This document shows positions 34,413 to 44,270 of a stretch of DNA of 64,000 nucleotides, piece after piece. Under the pieces are notes generated by a model that saw nothing but the letters and a program-made list of their open reading frames with translations, had not been told where the DNA came from and searched no databases. Origin of the DNA: Prinia subflava (taxonomy: Eukaryota > Chordata > Aves > Passeriformes > Cisticolidae). The position numbers were made by a program, and so were the translations under genes. Where the stretch lies: contig NC_086283.1 in the NCBI RefSeq assembly GCF_021018805.1, forward strand, positions 22,595,662-22,659,661. The letters are read 5' to 3'. Each line of letters begins with the position of its first letter. Within the stretch, counting starts at the first letter, position 1.

Positions 34413-35665
34413 CACATTAAAATAACCCCCAGGAGATGTTGCTGTCCTCCAGAGGAATGTCAGAATTCCCACTCCCATTGCTGCCTCCCCTCCAGCAGCA
34501 CAGTTTTGTTGGGCCTTGTTCCCGTTTTTCCTTCCTGTGCCTAGCTCCCCTTTTCTCTCTCTTCCCTCTTTTCCTGCTGGCAGATGGATCTCAGCCACAG
34601 CACCACAAGCCAGCCCGGCACTGCTGCCTTCCCACAGGTGTTGGGACTCCGGCAGGTGTCGGGATTCCAGCACTAATCCCAGTGCCGGGCTGTTTGTCCT
34701 TTCATTTCTCAAATGGTTCAAGGGAATCTGGGCTCAGCAGCCAGATCATTAATCCAGAGCAAACAACAGGCTCTGCAGGTCCTTTCCAGCTAATCACCAC
34801 TGATCCAACTGATCTTTCCGGCAGTCCCAAATCCAGACACGGAGTTGCAGTACAGCCACTCTGGGGAAAGGTGCCACAGGAGGTAAACATTCACAGCTTC
34901 CCTGGAACGAGGGTGTTGGGCTGCCAGCTCTGCCGTGGGGTTGTTCATCCCAGCACCCTCGTCCCAGGAATGCTGAGCTGTGCCAGCTGGGAGCAGAGAC
35001 GTTGCCACCAGCCTGAGATTCCAGCTGGAGTCCTCCTCTCCCTGTGTAGGTGATGTGTGTCCACTGAGCCAATCTGGGAGGAATTTTGGGATTGGAGAGT
35101 GTCAGATCAAGCTTGACAAGTTTTATTTCCCCAATACCAAATTTACCCAGAAACACACAGAGAAATAAACCCGTTAGTGAGTGTGAGTTAAATTCCAGCA
35201 GTTCCTACTCTGCTGGAAGTGACAGAAATGTTCAAACAACCCAAATGTTTTGAAACTCGATGCCACAGGGGTCGGCATTTTGTTCCCATGTTAAATCACT
35301 GGGTTTATTTCAAATAAATGGCCCAGATTTTAGGGAGAAAAAAGAGCAAAGCAATCTGAGCATAAACAAAATCCACGATGTCGTAGGAACTGGGCGGTGC
35401 AGGGGGAGTCGAGGTGCTGGGCCTGGTTTTCCTGGGAGAAATGGATAAAAGAACGATGTGGATGAGCTGCAGGGACTGGAATGAGCATGGAGCATCCCTT
35501 TCCAGAGGTTTGGAAAGCGTCCTTCACCAGACCCCCCTGTTCTGAGCTGCCTGGGACACTGCTGGGACCAGTCTGCAGCACCCATGGAAGCTGAGGGACA
35601 GTGTCCTGCCCCATGGTCTCTCCAACATTCCCCGCACGGGCCAGATGAGGAGGTGGAAGAATGAG

Positions 35666-35698
35666 CTTAATTAACGGACCTAATTAAGTTCCCAGCTG
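35666..35698. promoter_or_regulatory. Homeodomain-type palindrome with adjacent E-box
   Basis: CTTAATTA at 35666-35673 and TAATTAAG at 35681-35688 are perfect inverted copies separated by seven bases (ACGGACC). TAATTA is the core bound by many homeodomain proteins. CAGCTG, a canonical E-box, follows at 35693-35698. The arrangement looks like a cooperative binding site, though chance cannot be excluded without conservation. Confidence 0.4.
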
Positions 35699-35742
35699 GT
35701 AGAAGTTGGATCTCAGTGCATCTGGGCTCTGCACAACATGGT

Positions 35743-35785
35743 GGTGGTCGTGGTGGTCGTGGTGGTCGTGGTGGTCGTGGCTGTG
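35743..35785. repeat. (GGTGGTCGT)n 9-bp repeat
   Basis: Four copies of GGTGGTCGT run head to tail and decay into 'ggctgtggtgg' and looser related words up to about 35830. The unit is nine bases, so all frames stay open; the minus strand reads as an Asp-His-His repeat. It resembles a metal-binding histidine-rich loop, but the surrounding frame has no domain, so I treat it as a simple repeat. Confidence 0.85.
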
Positions 35786-36670
35786 GTGGACATGATCAAC
35801 ATGGACACGGTCGTGCCCATGGTCATGGCTCTCTGTGCTGCTCACATGGATACAGGCAGTTCCTGCCTTGTCCTGCTGCTGCCCCCTGGGATCTGGTCCC
35901 TCAGTGCGGGCACAAGGGGAGGTGTCACAGCAGCCCAGCGTGACTCGAACCTGGGCTGCCAAAGCTTCGGCTGCTGCTGGGCCAGGCTGGTGCTGGGAGG
36001 CTCTGCCCACGCACCCATCAGCCCTGCCAGAGTCTCTGCTCTGCTCCCATCTGCTCCTCATCCTGCCTGTGCCCCTCCACACGCTGGCACCCGGAGCCCA
36101 TCCACACCCAGAGCCCACCCGCAGGGCCCTGGCTGAGGGAAAGCCTTTTTTTTGTTTTGTTTACACGGATTTTTTTGATGGCTTTTTCTTTCCGAACCTG
36201 CTCCCCACATGGCTCCCCCCACCACTCAGCTCGGAGCTGGTGACAGCAATCTGTTCCACAGCCTTGTCAGTGGGAAAGGCTGGAATGAGTGACTGGAGCA
36301 GGCGGGATGTGCCAGCGAGTGGAGCTGGGGCTTGGCTTCCCCGGAGCGCGGGGACAGCTGCTCCCTCCACCAAATGGGCTGCAGAATGAGTTTTCCTTCT
36401 CTTTTTTCCAAACCTGGTCCCTGATGGACTCATCCCTCATTTCGCCACTTCCCAAGCATAGCTTGGATGCTGCTTTAGCCATCAGGAGCTGAGGTTTATC
36501 CGATGGAGTTATTGTTGGCTCCGGCCGTGGAGCAGGCAATGTCAGGGTGGTGTCAGGTGAGCTGCCTTGGGGAAAGGGCTTTTCCCATCTCCGAGTCTTG
36601 GCTCTGCTGGAGCACTCTTTGCATTTCCTATCACCAGCAGGGTTTGCTCGAATTCCTCCAGGGTGAGAAT

Positions 36671-36738
36671 ATTACAGAATATTACAGAATCATTTGGGCT
36701 GAAAAAGACCTCAAAGATCACCAAGTCCACCCTTTGAG
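36671..36738 (-). mobile_element. Short CR1 3' end, antisense
   Basis: 'attacagaatattacagaat' is a variant of the CR1 terminal 8-bp repeat, followed by 'catttgggctgaaaaagacc', 'tcaaagatcaccaagtccac'. Only about 70 bp remain. A second CR1 end starts only about 40 bp further on. Confidence 0.82.
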
Positions 36739-36779
36739 GGGATCCAGGGATTTCCAGGCTTGACTGGATGGAACTGTGC

Positions 36780-36882
36780 AGAATCATAGAATCCTGGAAT
36801 CATATGAAGTGCTCAGAAATAATCAAGTCCAACCATGGACCCAGCACCACCACCCAGTTCCCCAAGGTCACTTCCTCAAGGG
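36780..36882 (-). mobile_element. Second short CR1 3' end, antisense
   Basis: 'agaatcatagaatcctggaa' is the CR1 terminal repeat, then 'gctcagaaataatcaagtcc', 'aaccatggacccagcacc'. It lies in the same orientation as the copy just to the left, as if two severely 5'-truncated insertions landed at nearly the same place, or one end was duplicated. Confidence 0.82.
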
Positions 36883-39800
36883 CCAACAAGATCAGGGGTG
36901 CAAAGTTGAGTTTTGCTGGTTTTGGTGACATGGCCTCATCCACCTCCTTTGCAGGTCTCTGCTCCTAAAGGTACAAGAAACCTCCCTCGGAAGGAAAATA
37001 TCCTGATACGATGAAAGCATCAGGAGAAATTTTAATTGAATGGATCAGACGGCTCCTTTGGAGCGGGACCACTCAGGGTGTGACCCAGCTATCGACACCC
37101 AATCCATGATAAACAAACAGCAATTACTTAACTCCACAAAAGCAGCCTGGCAGAGCTAAATAAAGCTCGGGAAACTCCAGCAGAGCAGCTCTGAAACTGC
37201 GTGGGAAGGAGCTGAGTGTGGCTGGCTCTGTGCATCCCTCTGGGATGTGTGGCCGTGGCTCAGGATGGTGGTGCCTGGGTGCAGGAAGAGCAAGAGGGAG
37301 GTGGCATCTGGGGACAGGCTGGGCTGGGAAACTGACCTGGCTGTGGTGAAGTGTTCTGTGTTCTCCCAAGCACAAATTCCATCAGGACCACAAACTAGTC
37401 GCCGGGGGAAGCCTAAACCTGGCGAGAGGAACGGTCCAGCTGCGTGTCACAATGCTCCCCACTCCCTGTTCTGCATCCTAAGCCATCTCTTCTCCCCAAA
37501 AGCTTCTGCTCCCCTGGCATACCCCAATTTCCATCATTGTGCAGCCAAGGCCCATGCTGGGAGTAAATAAATAAACAAGCAGGGCCAGCTCTGTGCATCG
37601 ATACGGAGCTTTCTGCCAGCAGAATTAACGGGAGGGATTTTTATCCAGTGTTAATAACTGCTGAGAACTGCCTGGTGTGTCCTTTGCAAGAGGCTGCTGT
37701 GAGCCCAGCTGGAGCAAAACCATCCACGGCAGATGTGTCTTTCCCTTTCCAGACCCATCCTCTTGGGTCTTGTTTCCTTCCCCTTCTCTGGGAAAGGAGA
37801 GACTTCAGGCTGCCTCTTTCCCCCATCCCCCATCCCTGGCTCAGCAGCGGGGATGTGTCCCAGTGTGAGTGTGCGTGGTCTCCTGGAGTTACTGAGCAGC
37901 TCTCCCATGGTTTGGCAAAGCTGTTGGCATTTGGGGTCAGATTGTGTTTGTCTTTCCTCCTTTTTTTGGTGGTTCTCTGGCCTCACACACCTGGACCAGA
38001 GGTGGTGATGTTTGCCAGGGTGCAGCATCAGGAATGGAATGTGCCCAGGCACCCACCTCCACTGTGAGCCCTTCCAGCCTCTGGCAGCTGCCAGATCAGG
38101 GATTTCCCGAGCCAGGGGGTTTATCAGGATCACTGCCTTCTCCTGCCGCAGTTCTGGGACCTTGTCCTCGGCATCTGGGCCCTGCGATAAAAGACTTCCT
38201 CTGATTTGATTGAAATCTGCTGCTGCGTCACTTTATGGGACGTCCTGGAGGGGGGTTGTGTTCCGAGACAATGGGAATATTTTCTTCTAATTCACCTCGT
38301 TTTGATTGTCCACGGTTTTATTGAACTCTCTCAGATTTCCTCCTCTCTTTCCTCCGCAGCCATGGTGCTCCTCCTGGAATAAACTGCTCTGTTCTCCTGG
38401 TCATTCTTCTCTCCTTTCATTACTTCCAGCATTTTTATAAGCTTCCTTCACAAATCCCTGGCACTTGAGTGTCTCCCACCCCCTCACCTGGGCTCCCCTC
38501 ATGCTCGGGGTTGGACATTCCCTGCAATCCTCATCCAAGTCCTGAAACTGCCTCCTCTCCCAGCAGGGACCTTGCTGCCCTCCTCTGTTTCCTGCTGCTG
38601 ATGCCTGGAAGGTTCCCTGCTGATCCCACTAAATTGCTTCTTACTCCACAGGTGACTGAAAATCCGTGAGACAGTGAAACTCTTTGGAAAGAAACCTGGA
38701 CATATTTTTTTCTCAGTGAAAACAAGAACAAATGAAAGAGGAAGAAACACCTCTCCTGTGGAGGGGGATGCCCTCCCTGTCATTCCCCACAGCCATTCCC
38801 TGCCCCGAGAGCCTCACAACATCTGAGGTGTTAGTGCATGATGTTAGGACATCAACCCAGCACCCATTCCAATGTTACCATGATTTTCCTGTTGCCGTGG
38901 CAACTCCCAGGCTCAAAGAGGTCCATTTTGCCAAGACAAGGGAGTGAAACAGAGAGCAGGGAAGCAGCAGAGACATGTGGAGCTGGCAAAGAGAAGGATG
39001 TCACACCAGAGGAAGGAAAACAGGGACAAAAAGAGAGGAGTGCAGACAAGGAGGGGACAGGGAGGATTTATCCCACTTTTACATGGCCCAGGCATCGCCA
39101 GGACTGAGCTCTGCACTCCAAGAGCTGAAACAAAGGGTGGGAGGAAGAGGAACTCATGTCTTGATAAACACGAGGTTGAAGAGGTGACAGGGCGAGGGAT
39201 TTGGTCTCCAAGAACTTTCTCAACCCATAAATTTTCAAGAGAGGCGCTGAAGCCAGGAAACCTGAGCTGGCTTTGGGAGATAAATTATCCCAGGAGCAGA
39301 CAGGGTCAGTCCTTGGCCTCCTCCCCAGCCTCACCTTGGCTCTGTCACGGCCACGGCCTGAGTTTGTGCCTCTGGGACCTCAGGTGGGCTCCAGCAGAAT
39401 CAGGGAATGGTCTGGGTTGGTGTGGGACCTTGGAACTCACCTGGTTCCAGTTCTCTGACTCCTGTTTCCCAAAGGAAGGGATCTGCTTTGATCCATTGGC
39501 TGCAGTGATGGGGCTGGGAGGAGCTGGGAGGTGCTGGGAGGTGCTGGGCAGGGTGACCGCATGGGCTGGGCACTGCCTCAGCGTGGAGCAGCTCAGCCTG
39601 ACACCTCCCTCCGTGTTTCAGGCAGTTGTTTCCCTGTGTTTCACATCCCTGTTTGCATTCCTTCTCCGTGGCTGCTCAGCCATGAGTTCCCTGCCAAAAG
39701 CAGGCCCGGAAACAGCTCCTAGAAAATGGAATCTGGCCCGAGAGCTGGCTATTGAAATGATTTGATGAATAATTTAGGATAACAATTAAAGTCAAAAACT

Positions 39801-41800
39801 TCACAAATAGCTCATGAGCAATTCCTGGACCGGAAGAGAGGACAAAGTTGGGCTGATAAAGGCTCTGCTGCCCATCACTCACAAACGCCTGGCCCCTGGG
39901 CCCAGCACGAGAGGAGGAAGGGCTGTGGCTGCTCCCACTCGAGCCCTCAGCATCTACCCAAACCCCACAGGGACCCCCAGCACCCTGCCAGCCCCAAGAC
40001 CACCAGGGCTGCAGGACCACCCTGCTCAGAGGGCACAGAGATGTGGGGACATGGGAACCGTGGGAAGAGGGAGAGCGACTGAACTCGCTGGGACACGTGG
40101 CTTTGGTGTCCTTCCTAACCTGTCCCTGGGTTTGCCAAGCACAGCTCCAGCATGGCAGGAGAGCCCAGGGACACAGGGGGGGACACTGCGGGTGAAGTTA
40201 CCAGATCCAATGTTGGAGGATTCTGGTTGGGTCCTTCCTACCTAAGGATAAATCCCACTGAGCCCAGAAAATTCCCAAAGCTGGGCACAGGGTGCAGCTG
40301 GAAGCAGAGCTGTGCATCCTTCTTGGAGCAGAGCAACTCTTCACCCCATCCTGGGATACTCCAGGTGAGCATCCCCCCATCTCTGACTCTCCCGCTGCCT
40401 CCCAACCCTGGCAGAAAACCCAGGGACAGAACTGAGTTGATTGGAGCTGCCAGGACCTGTTTCCCGGCTGCTGGAGCGACTCCTTCCCTGTCTCCCCAAG
40501 CCCGTGTTCCTTCAGATCAAACAAACGCTTTGCTCAAAATGAAACAAAATGTTTCAATTCCCTCTTGGGTCATTTCCAGCCGAAAGGCGGAGGAGCAGCG
40601 AGGAAGGAGCCTGATTAAAAGGTTCGGGGTTTTCCTTGCAGCTTTTTCCAGGGGGGTTGTGTCTCTCAGCTGGGAGGGATGTGGGAACTGGGGTTCTGGA
40701 GATGTGGGAAGGGCCAAGCTCTGCCCAGCCCTGCCTCAGCCTGAGTCCCCCTGGGCATCTCCAGTCTCTGTGGGATGTCCAGGGAATGCTGGTGAAGATG
40801 CCACCTTGGGGACATCTCTGCTGTGACACTGCAGGGTGCCTGTTTGGGGGAGGTTTTGCTGCAAAATCCCCTAAATCAAATTCCAGAACAGATCCGTGCC
40901 AGATGTCCTGATTAAGGAGGAAGAGGGAGAGGAAGGGCAATTGATGGGAGCACAGGGGGGAGAGCAGTGAGTGTCACCCCCAGCCCCAGAGAATGTCCCA
41001 TCTCAAGGCCATTCCTTCTCCTCCAGCACAGATCCCAGTATCCCTGCCTGGATCCCAGTGTCCTTGAATGGCCTTCAGCCCAGGGGTGGGATATGGCACC
41101 ACAGAAGGAGTCGATGGTCCCGTGCCTCAGTTTCCCAGCAGTGAACTGGGGGCGAGGACAGGTAACCCCAGCAATGGAGTTGGTGTTTGGCAGAAAGCTG
41201 GATATGGGAATGTTCTCTGGGAATATCCTGATAGCTGGTGTTTTAACAGGACAATTCCAGAGCTACTTATGTTGGAAATTGAAGCCTTGGTTTCAGCTAT
41301 CTCAATGTTCTCTGCTGGTGTCTCACCTTCTTCAAGGCAAGAAACAGAAACCATTGCTGAGCATTCTATTTTCCAAATTATTTCAAGGGGGTTTCTGATC
41401 CTGATGGGGGATTAACAATGAAACTGAAACGAAGAAAAATGGGAAATGTTGGAATTTCCCAGTGAACAAAACTCCATTTTTGGCCCAGCATCCCTCTCTG
41501 GCATTCAGGGAGCACTGTTCCATGCAAGAAAGGTGCTGAGCCTGGCAAGGAGGAGGATGCCCAGCTGGAAATTCCCTGTGAGAGACCAGAGTGTTTTCCC
41601 TGGTCATTCCTTCATTGATGGCACCACATTTTGCACAGTGGACAAAATCTGAGATTCAGACAATGACAGCCAAGAACCACCCACTTGTGGTGCCACTTTT
41701 GGGTCTGAGATTTGTGAGGCTCCCCCCATCCCCACCGTCTCCCTGGCCTGGTGGGATCTGTGGGGCACCACCCACCATCCCCAGCACCTGCTCAGAGATG
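36883..41800. other. Unique noncoding sequence with no supported gene
   Basis: The block at 36990-37150 is listed separately. The frame at 38944-39765 (273 codons) is among the longest in the window without a repeat to explain it, yet its product is a patchwork of charged and low-information sequence with no domain, and I see no conserved start context or splice sites. Short direct repeats 'ggagctgggaggtgctgg' occur at 39517-39550. Confidence 0.5.
36990..37150. promoter_or_regulatory. Candidate conserved noncoding element with small hairpin
   Basis: TCCTGAT at 37001-37007 pairs perfectly with ATCAGGA at 37019-37025 across an 11-base loop. Downstream 'aattttaattgaatgg', 'ccatgataaacaaacagc' and 'aattacttaactcc' supply homeodomain and forkhead-like words. 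The block is AT-rich between GC-richer flanks. Function is inferred from composition only. Confidence 0.27.
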
Positions 41801-41809
41801 GGCAGAGGC

Positions 41810-41990
41810 TCCGGAGCCGCCGGCACGTTCGGCACTGCCGAGGTTTTATGGAGATTTATGGTAAAATATTCCTGCTCCACGTTTGTTTTTATTGATTTGC
41901 AAATGCAAAGCTTTGTTCTGCACCCGGGGGCCTGCGCCTGCCGAGGTGGCAGAAGCCGCACAGGAACAGTTTAATGGCTTCTTCCTCCTG
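41810..41990. promoter_or_regulatory. Candidate element with POU-type (PORE-like) site
   Basis: At 41895-41910 the sequence ATTTGCAAATGCAAAG closely resembles the palindromic Oct factor recognition element ATTTGAAATGCAAAT known from Oct4 and Oct1 dimer binding, with one extra base and a changed last base. Around it are 'atggagatttatggtaaaat' and 'tttgtttttattgatttgc'. The site could also be read as C/EBP-like (ATTTGCAAAT). Confidence 0.33.
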
Positions 41991-42077
41991 GCCCCCACCC
42001 CCAAGACAAACCCTCCACACCCTTCCCCCAGGCAGCTCAGCCTGGTTACAGAGGAATGGGAAACAATCTCTGTCCCC

Positions 42078-42330
42078 AGCCTCCCTATCCTCATTCCTTG
42101 CATCCCTATTGCCTGCATCCCCCATCTCCTACATTTCCACCTCCATTCCCTGCATTCCCCAAATCTCCATCCCCTACATCCCAATCCCCTTGATCCCCAT
42201 CCTCTGAACTGGCAGTCGCATCCCCAGCAGCCCCATCCCCATTCTCTGCACTCCCATCCCCAGCCTTCCCATTCTTTGCCTCCTTATCTCCAACACCTGC
42301 ATCCCCAGCCCCATTCCCTGCATCCATCCC
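42078..42330. repeat. Degenerate C-rich tandem repeat (CATCCC-type)
   Basis: Some 250 bp are built from imperfect repeats of words such as 'tgcatcccc', 'ccatcccc', 'cattccctgcatt' with a loose 12-18 bp period. The plus-strand frame at 41883-42434 therefore reads as a His-Pro-Leu-rich string. It is low-complexity DNA, not a gene. Confidence 0.82.
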
Positions 42331-43730
42331 AGTACTGCCCCCCAAGTCCTGTTCCTCCCCAGCCTCTCCCAGTCCAGGACCCCTCTGTCTCCTCCTGGAG
42401 GGGGCTGAGGACAGATGGAAAGGAGAGGGAGTGAAATTCCCTTCTTTTTACTTCCCTTGCTCCTGGTTCAGCCTCTTTCCGCCTCTCACTGTCACTGAAT
42501 GGATTCAAAGGAAACGTAGGAATTGCCATTCAGCACAAGGCCTGGAATAAATCTGTCTCTGCTTCCAATATGTATTTCCATGGCATTTGGGTTTTGTCTG
42601 GGGGATGTGGGGGCAGTCCCAGAAAATGCCAAGTGCTGACATGTTCCTGACAGAAAATAGCTGTGTCCTGCTCCAGGGTGTTTTCCAAAGGGACATGGAT
42701 TTGCAGGGACCAGTGGCACTGCTCTGCTGGGTGCTTAGAGATTTGAAATCAAAAAATGTCAATCCAGAATGAGAAATTCCTACTGCTTGGGTTTTTATCC
42801 ACCTAGTAGCTCTGTTGTTCCCAGTGAAGTGGTTGGAGCTGGCTGCACTTCCACACATTCTATGGAGAGGGATTGAGGGATGTGTGCCAAGGAGGAGCAG
42901 GGCAGCAGAGCCTTTCTGACCCTTTCTGACCCTTTCTGACCCTGTGATGTCCATTAATTGTCACATTTTTGAGCCTTTCACAGGATGTTAGGGTCTCTCA
43001 CCCAGCACAGGTCGCAGGAGAGTCTCAGCTCATCCCATGGGATGGAGCCTCTGCAGCCCCTGCTGGGCTGGAACAGGCAGACCCAGCTGGGCAAGGATGG
43101 CCAGGGGCTTCTCCTTCCCCAGTATCCCAAATCCAGCCTTATCCTCCTGTTGCTCCTTGGGGCTTAACTCTCTCTGCAGCTCTCTTGAAGAAGAACCGAT
43201 CCTTTGGAGTGCCCAGGCATGAGGGGCTGTGGGAGCAGCCTCCGGGAGAACCCGGACACAACCAGTAATGGGATATTTTGAGGAACTGAAGCAGTTTATG
43301 ACCATTAATAACATTTGCAGCTCCTGAACATTGTCCATTTCCACAGGAACAGGCAGACTCGGCTCTGCAGGGCTGAGCTGGGCTGGGCTGGTTGGGGGGA
43401 CCCTCCTGCTCCCCTGGTTCTGCTCCTCCTGCGAAATGGGAGTGACTGGAGATGCCCTGCAGGGATGAAAGCTCAGCCCCAGCTCTTCCTCACATACCCC
43501 AAGGGAGGGGAGAGGGATGCTTCGCAGTCACAGCTCCCTGCTCAAACCCTGACTCCTCCTCATGCGTCCCAGGAGAGGCCACAGGGATGGCTTTGCAGTC
43601 AGTCGCTGAAGCCCATTCCCATGGCTCGTGCTGTCAGAGCCCTCTCCTTCAGCACACCCAGATCCGTCCCTGTGCATCCCCCCCCGCCCATCACCCCGCC
43701 GTCCCCGTGCCCTGGAGCAGCCCCGTGCAA
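42331..43730. other. Unique noncoding sequence with no supported gene
   Basis: Apart from the 10-bp triplication at 42911-42943 and a short G-rich run near 43375-43400, nothing is recognised. The frame starting at 43315 (224 codons to 43989) lacks a domain and runs into the homeodomain-word-rich block. Confidence 0.5.
42911..42943. repeat. CCTTTCTGAC triplication
   Basis: Three perfect head-to-tail copies of CCTTTCTGAC at 42911-42940, followed by CCT. A short local expansion. Confidence 0.95.
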
Positions 43731-43734
43731 ACAC

Positions 43735-43870
43735 TGCAGATCCTGTGTAAACACAGGGTCCAGATATTTTCCTCATTTATCCCTCGCCGACAGAAGAGCA
43801 GCCCCTTTCCCCAGGAAAAATAAACCGACACAATGGCGGCAGCGGGTTCAGCAAGTGTTCCCTCAGATTT
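43735..43870. promoter_or_regulatory. Candidate regulatory block with forkhead-type palindrome
   Basis: CCTGTGT at 43742-43748 and ACACAGG at 43751-43757 form a perfect palindrome around AA. The string TGTAAACA at its centre is the canonical forkhead box core. Further on, 'acacaatggcggcagcgg' near 43830 resembles a YY1 site (AATGGCGGC). The block is immediately left of the homeodomain-word-rich region. Confidence 0.33.
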
Positions 43871-43969
43871 CCAGCATGTCCAGGGAGGTGGCTGTAAACA
43901 GACTGACAGCACAACGCCAACCTTGGAAATTCCTCACAGCCAGTTTCCTGTCTCAAATTCACACCAGCG

Positions 43970-44270
43970 CTTTTCCACCGGGGCCTTAAATTAATGCCCG
44001 GCTGGGGTGCGTAATTACCAGCTCCCTAATGGGCCAAAACATCCTGAAGGGCTGAAGTTTCCCTTTTGATTTGTGGCTCCGAGTCAGAGTTGTAATTACC
44101 AAATTGATTTTAAATGCAGGCTCCGCTGACAGACTATTGGCAAACGGCATCTCCGAATCCTCAGCCATTCATAAAAAAAAAGAGGAAGCCCTTGATGGAT
44201 ATACCTTGATCTGCAGCTGCTGTTTATTTAATACAATTTATGGGCAATGGTTTTAGGTTTTATCAGGAGC
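43970..44270. promoter_or_regulatory. Candidate conserved enhancer with paired GTAATTACC sites
   Basis: GTAATTACC occurs at 44011-44019 and again at 44092-44100. TAATTA is a homeodomain core, and GTAATTAC is a palindrome. Other AT-rich words include 'ccttaaattaatgcc', 'ttgattttaaatgcagg', 'tgtttatttaatacaattta' and 'ggttttaggttttatcagg'. The block is AT-rich, free of repeats and without a coherent frame, the usual look of vertebrate conserved noncoding elements near developmental genes. Conservation was not tested. Confidence 0.42.

Larger units (their letters stand above)
34413..36670. other. Unique noncoding sequence with no supported gene
   Basis: It contains the palindrome at 35666 and the 9-bp repeat at 35743, both listed separately. 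A run of T-rich words near 36150-36190 is unremarkable. Frames such as 34436-35053 (205 codons) and 35835-36389 (184 codons) have no domain and several equal rivals. Confidence 0.5.

Noticed and set aside
35941..35965. 'actcgaacctgggctgcc' words that resemble a tRNA T-arm or mitochondrial tRNA text
   Set aside because: No matching acceptor, D-arm or anticodon stem could be found around it.
38944..39765. 273-codon plus-strand frame
   Set aside because: No recognisable family, patchy charged and low-information sequence, no splice or promoter context. It cannot be distinguished from a chance frame in GC-rich DNA.
42078..42330. His-Pro-rich frame over the C-rich block
   Set aside because: The residues follow from the degenerate CATCCC repeat; no domain or transcript evidence.
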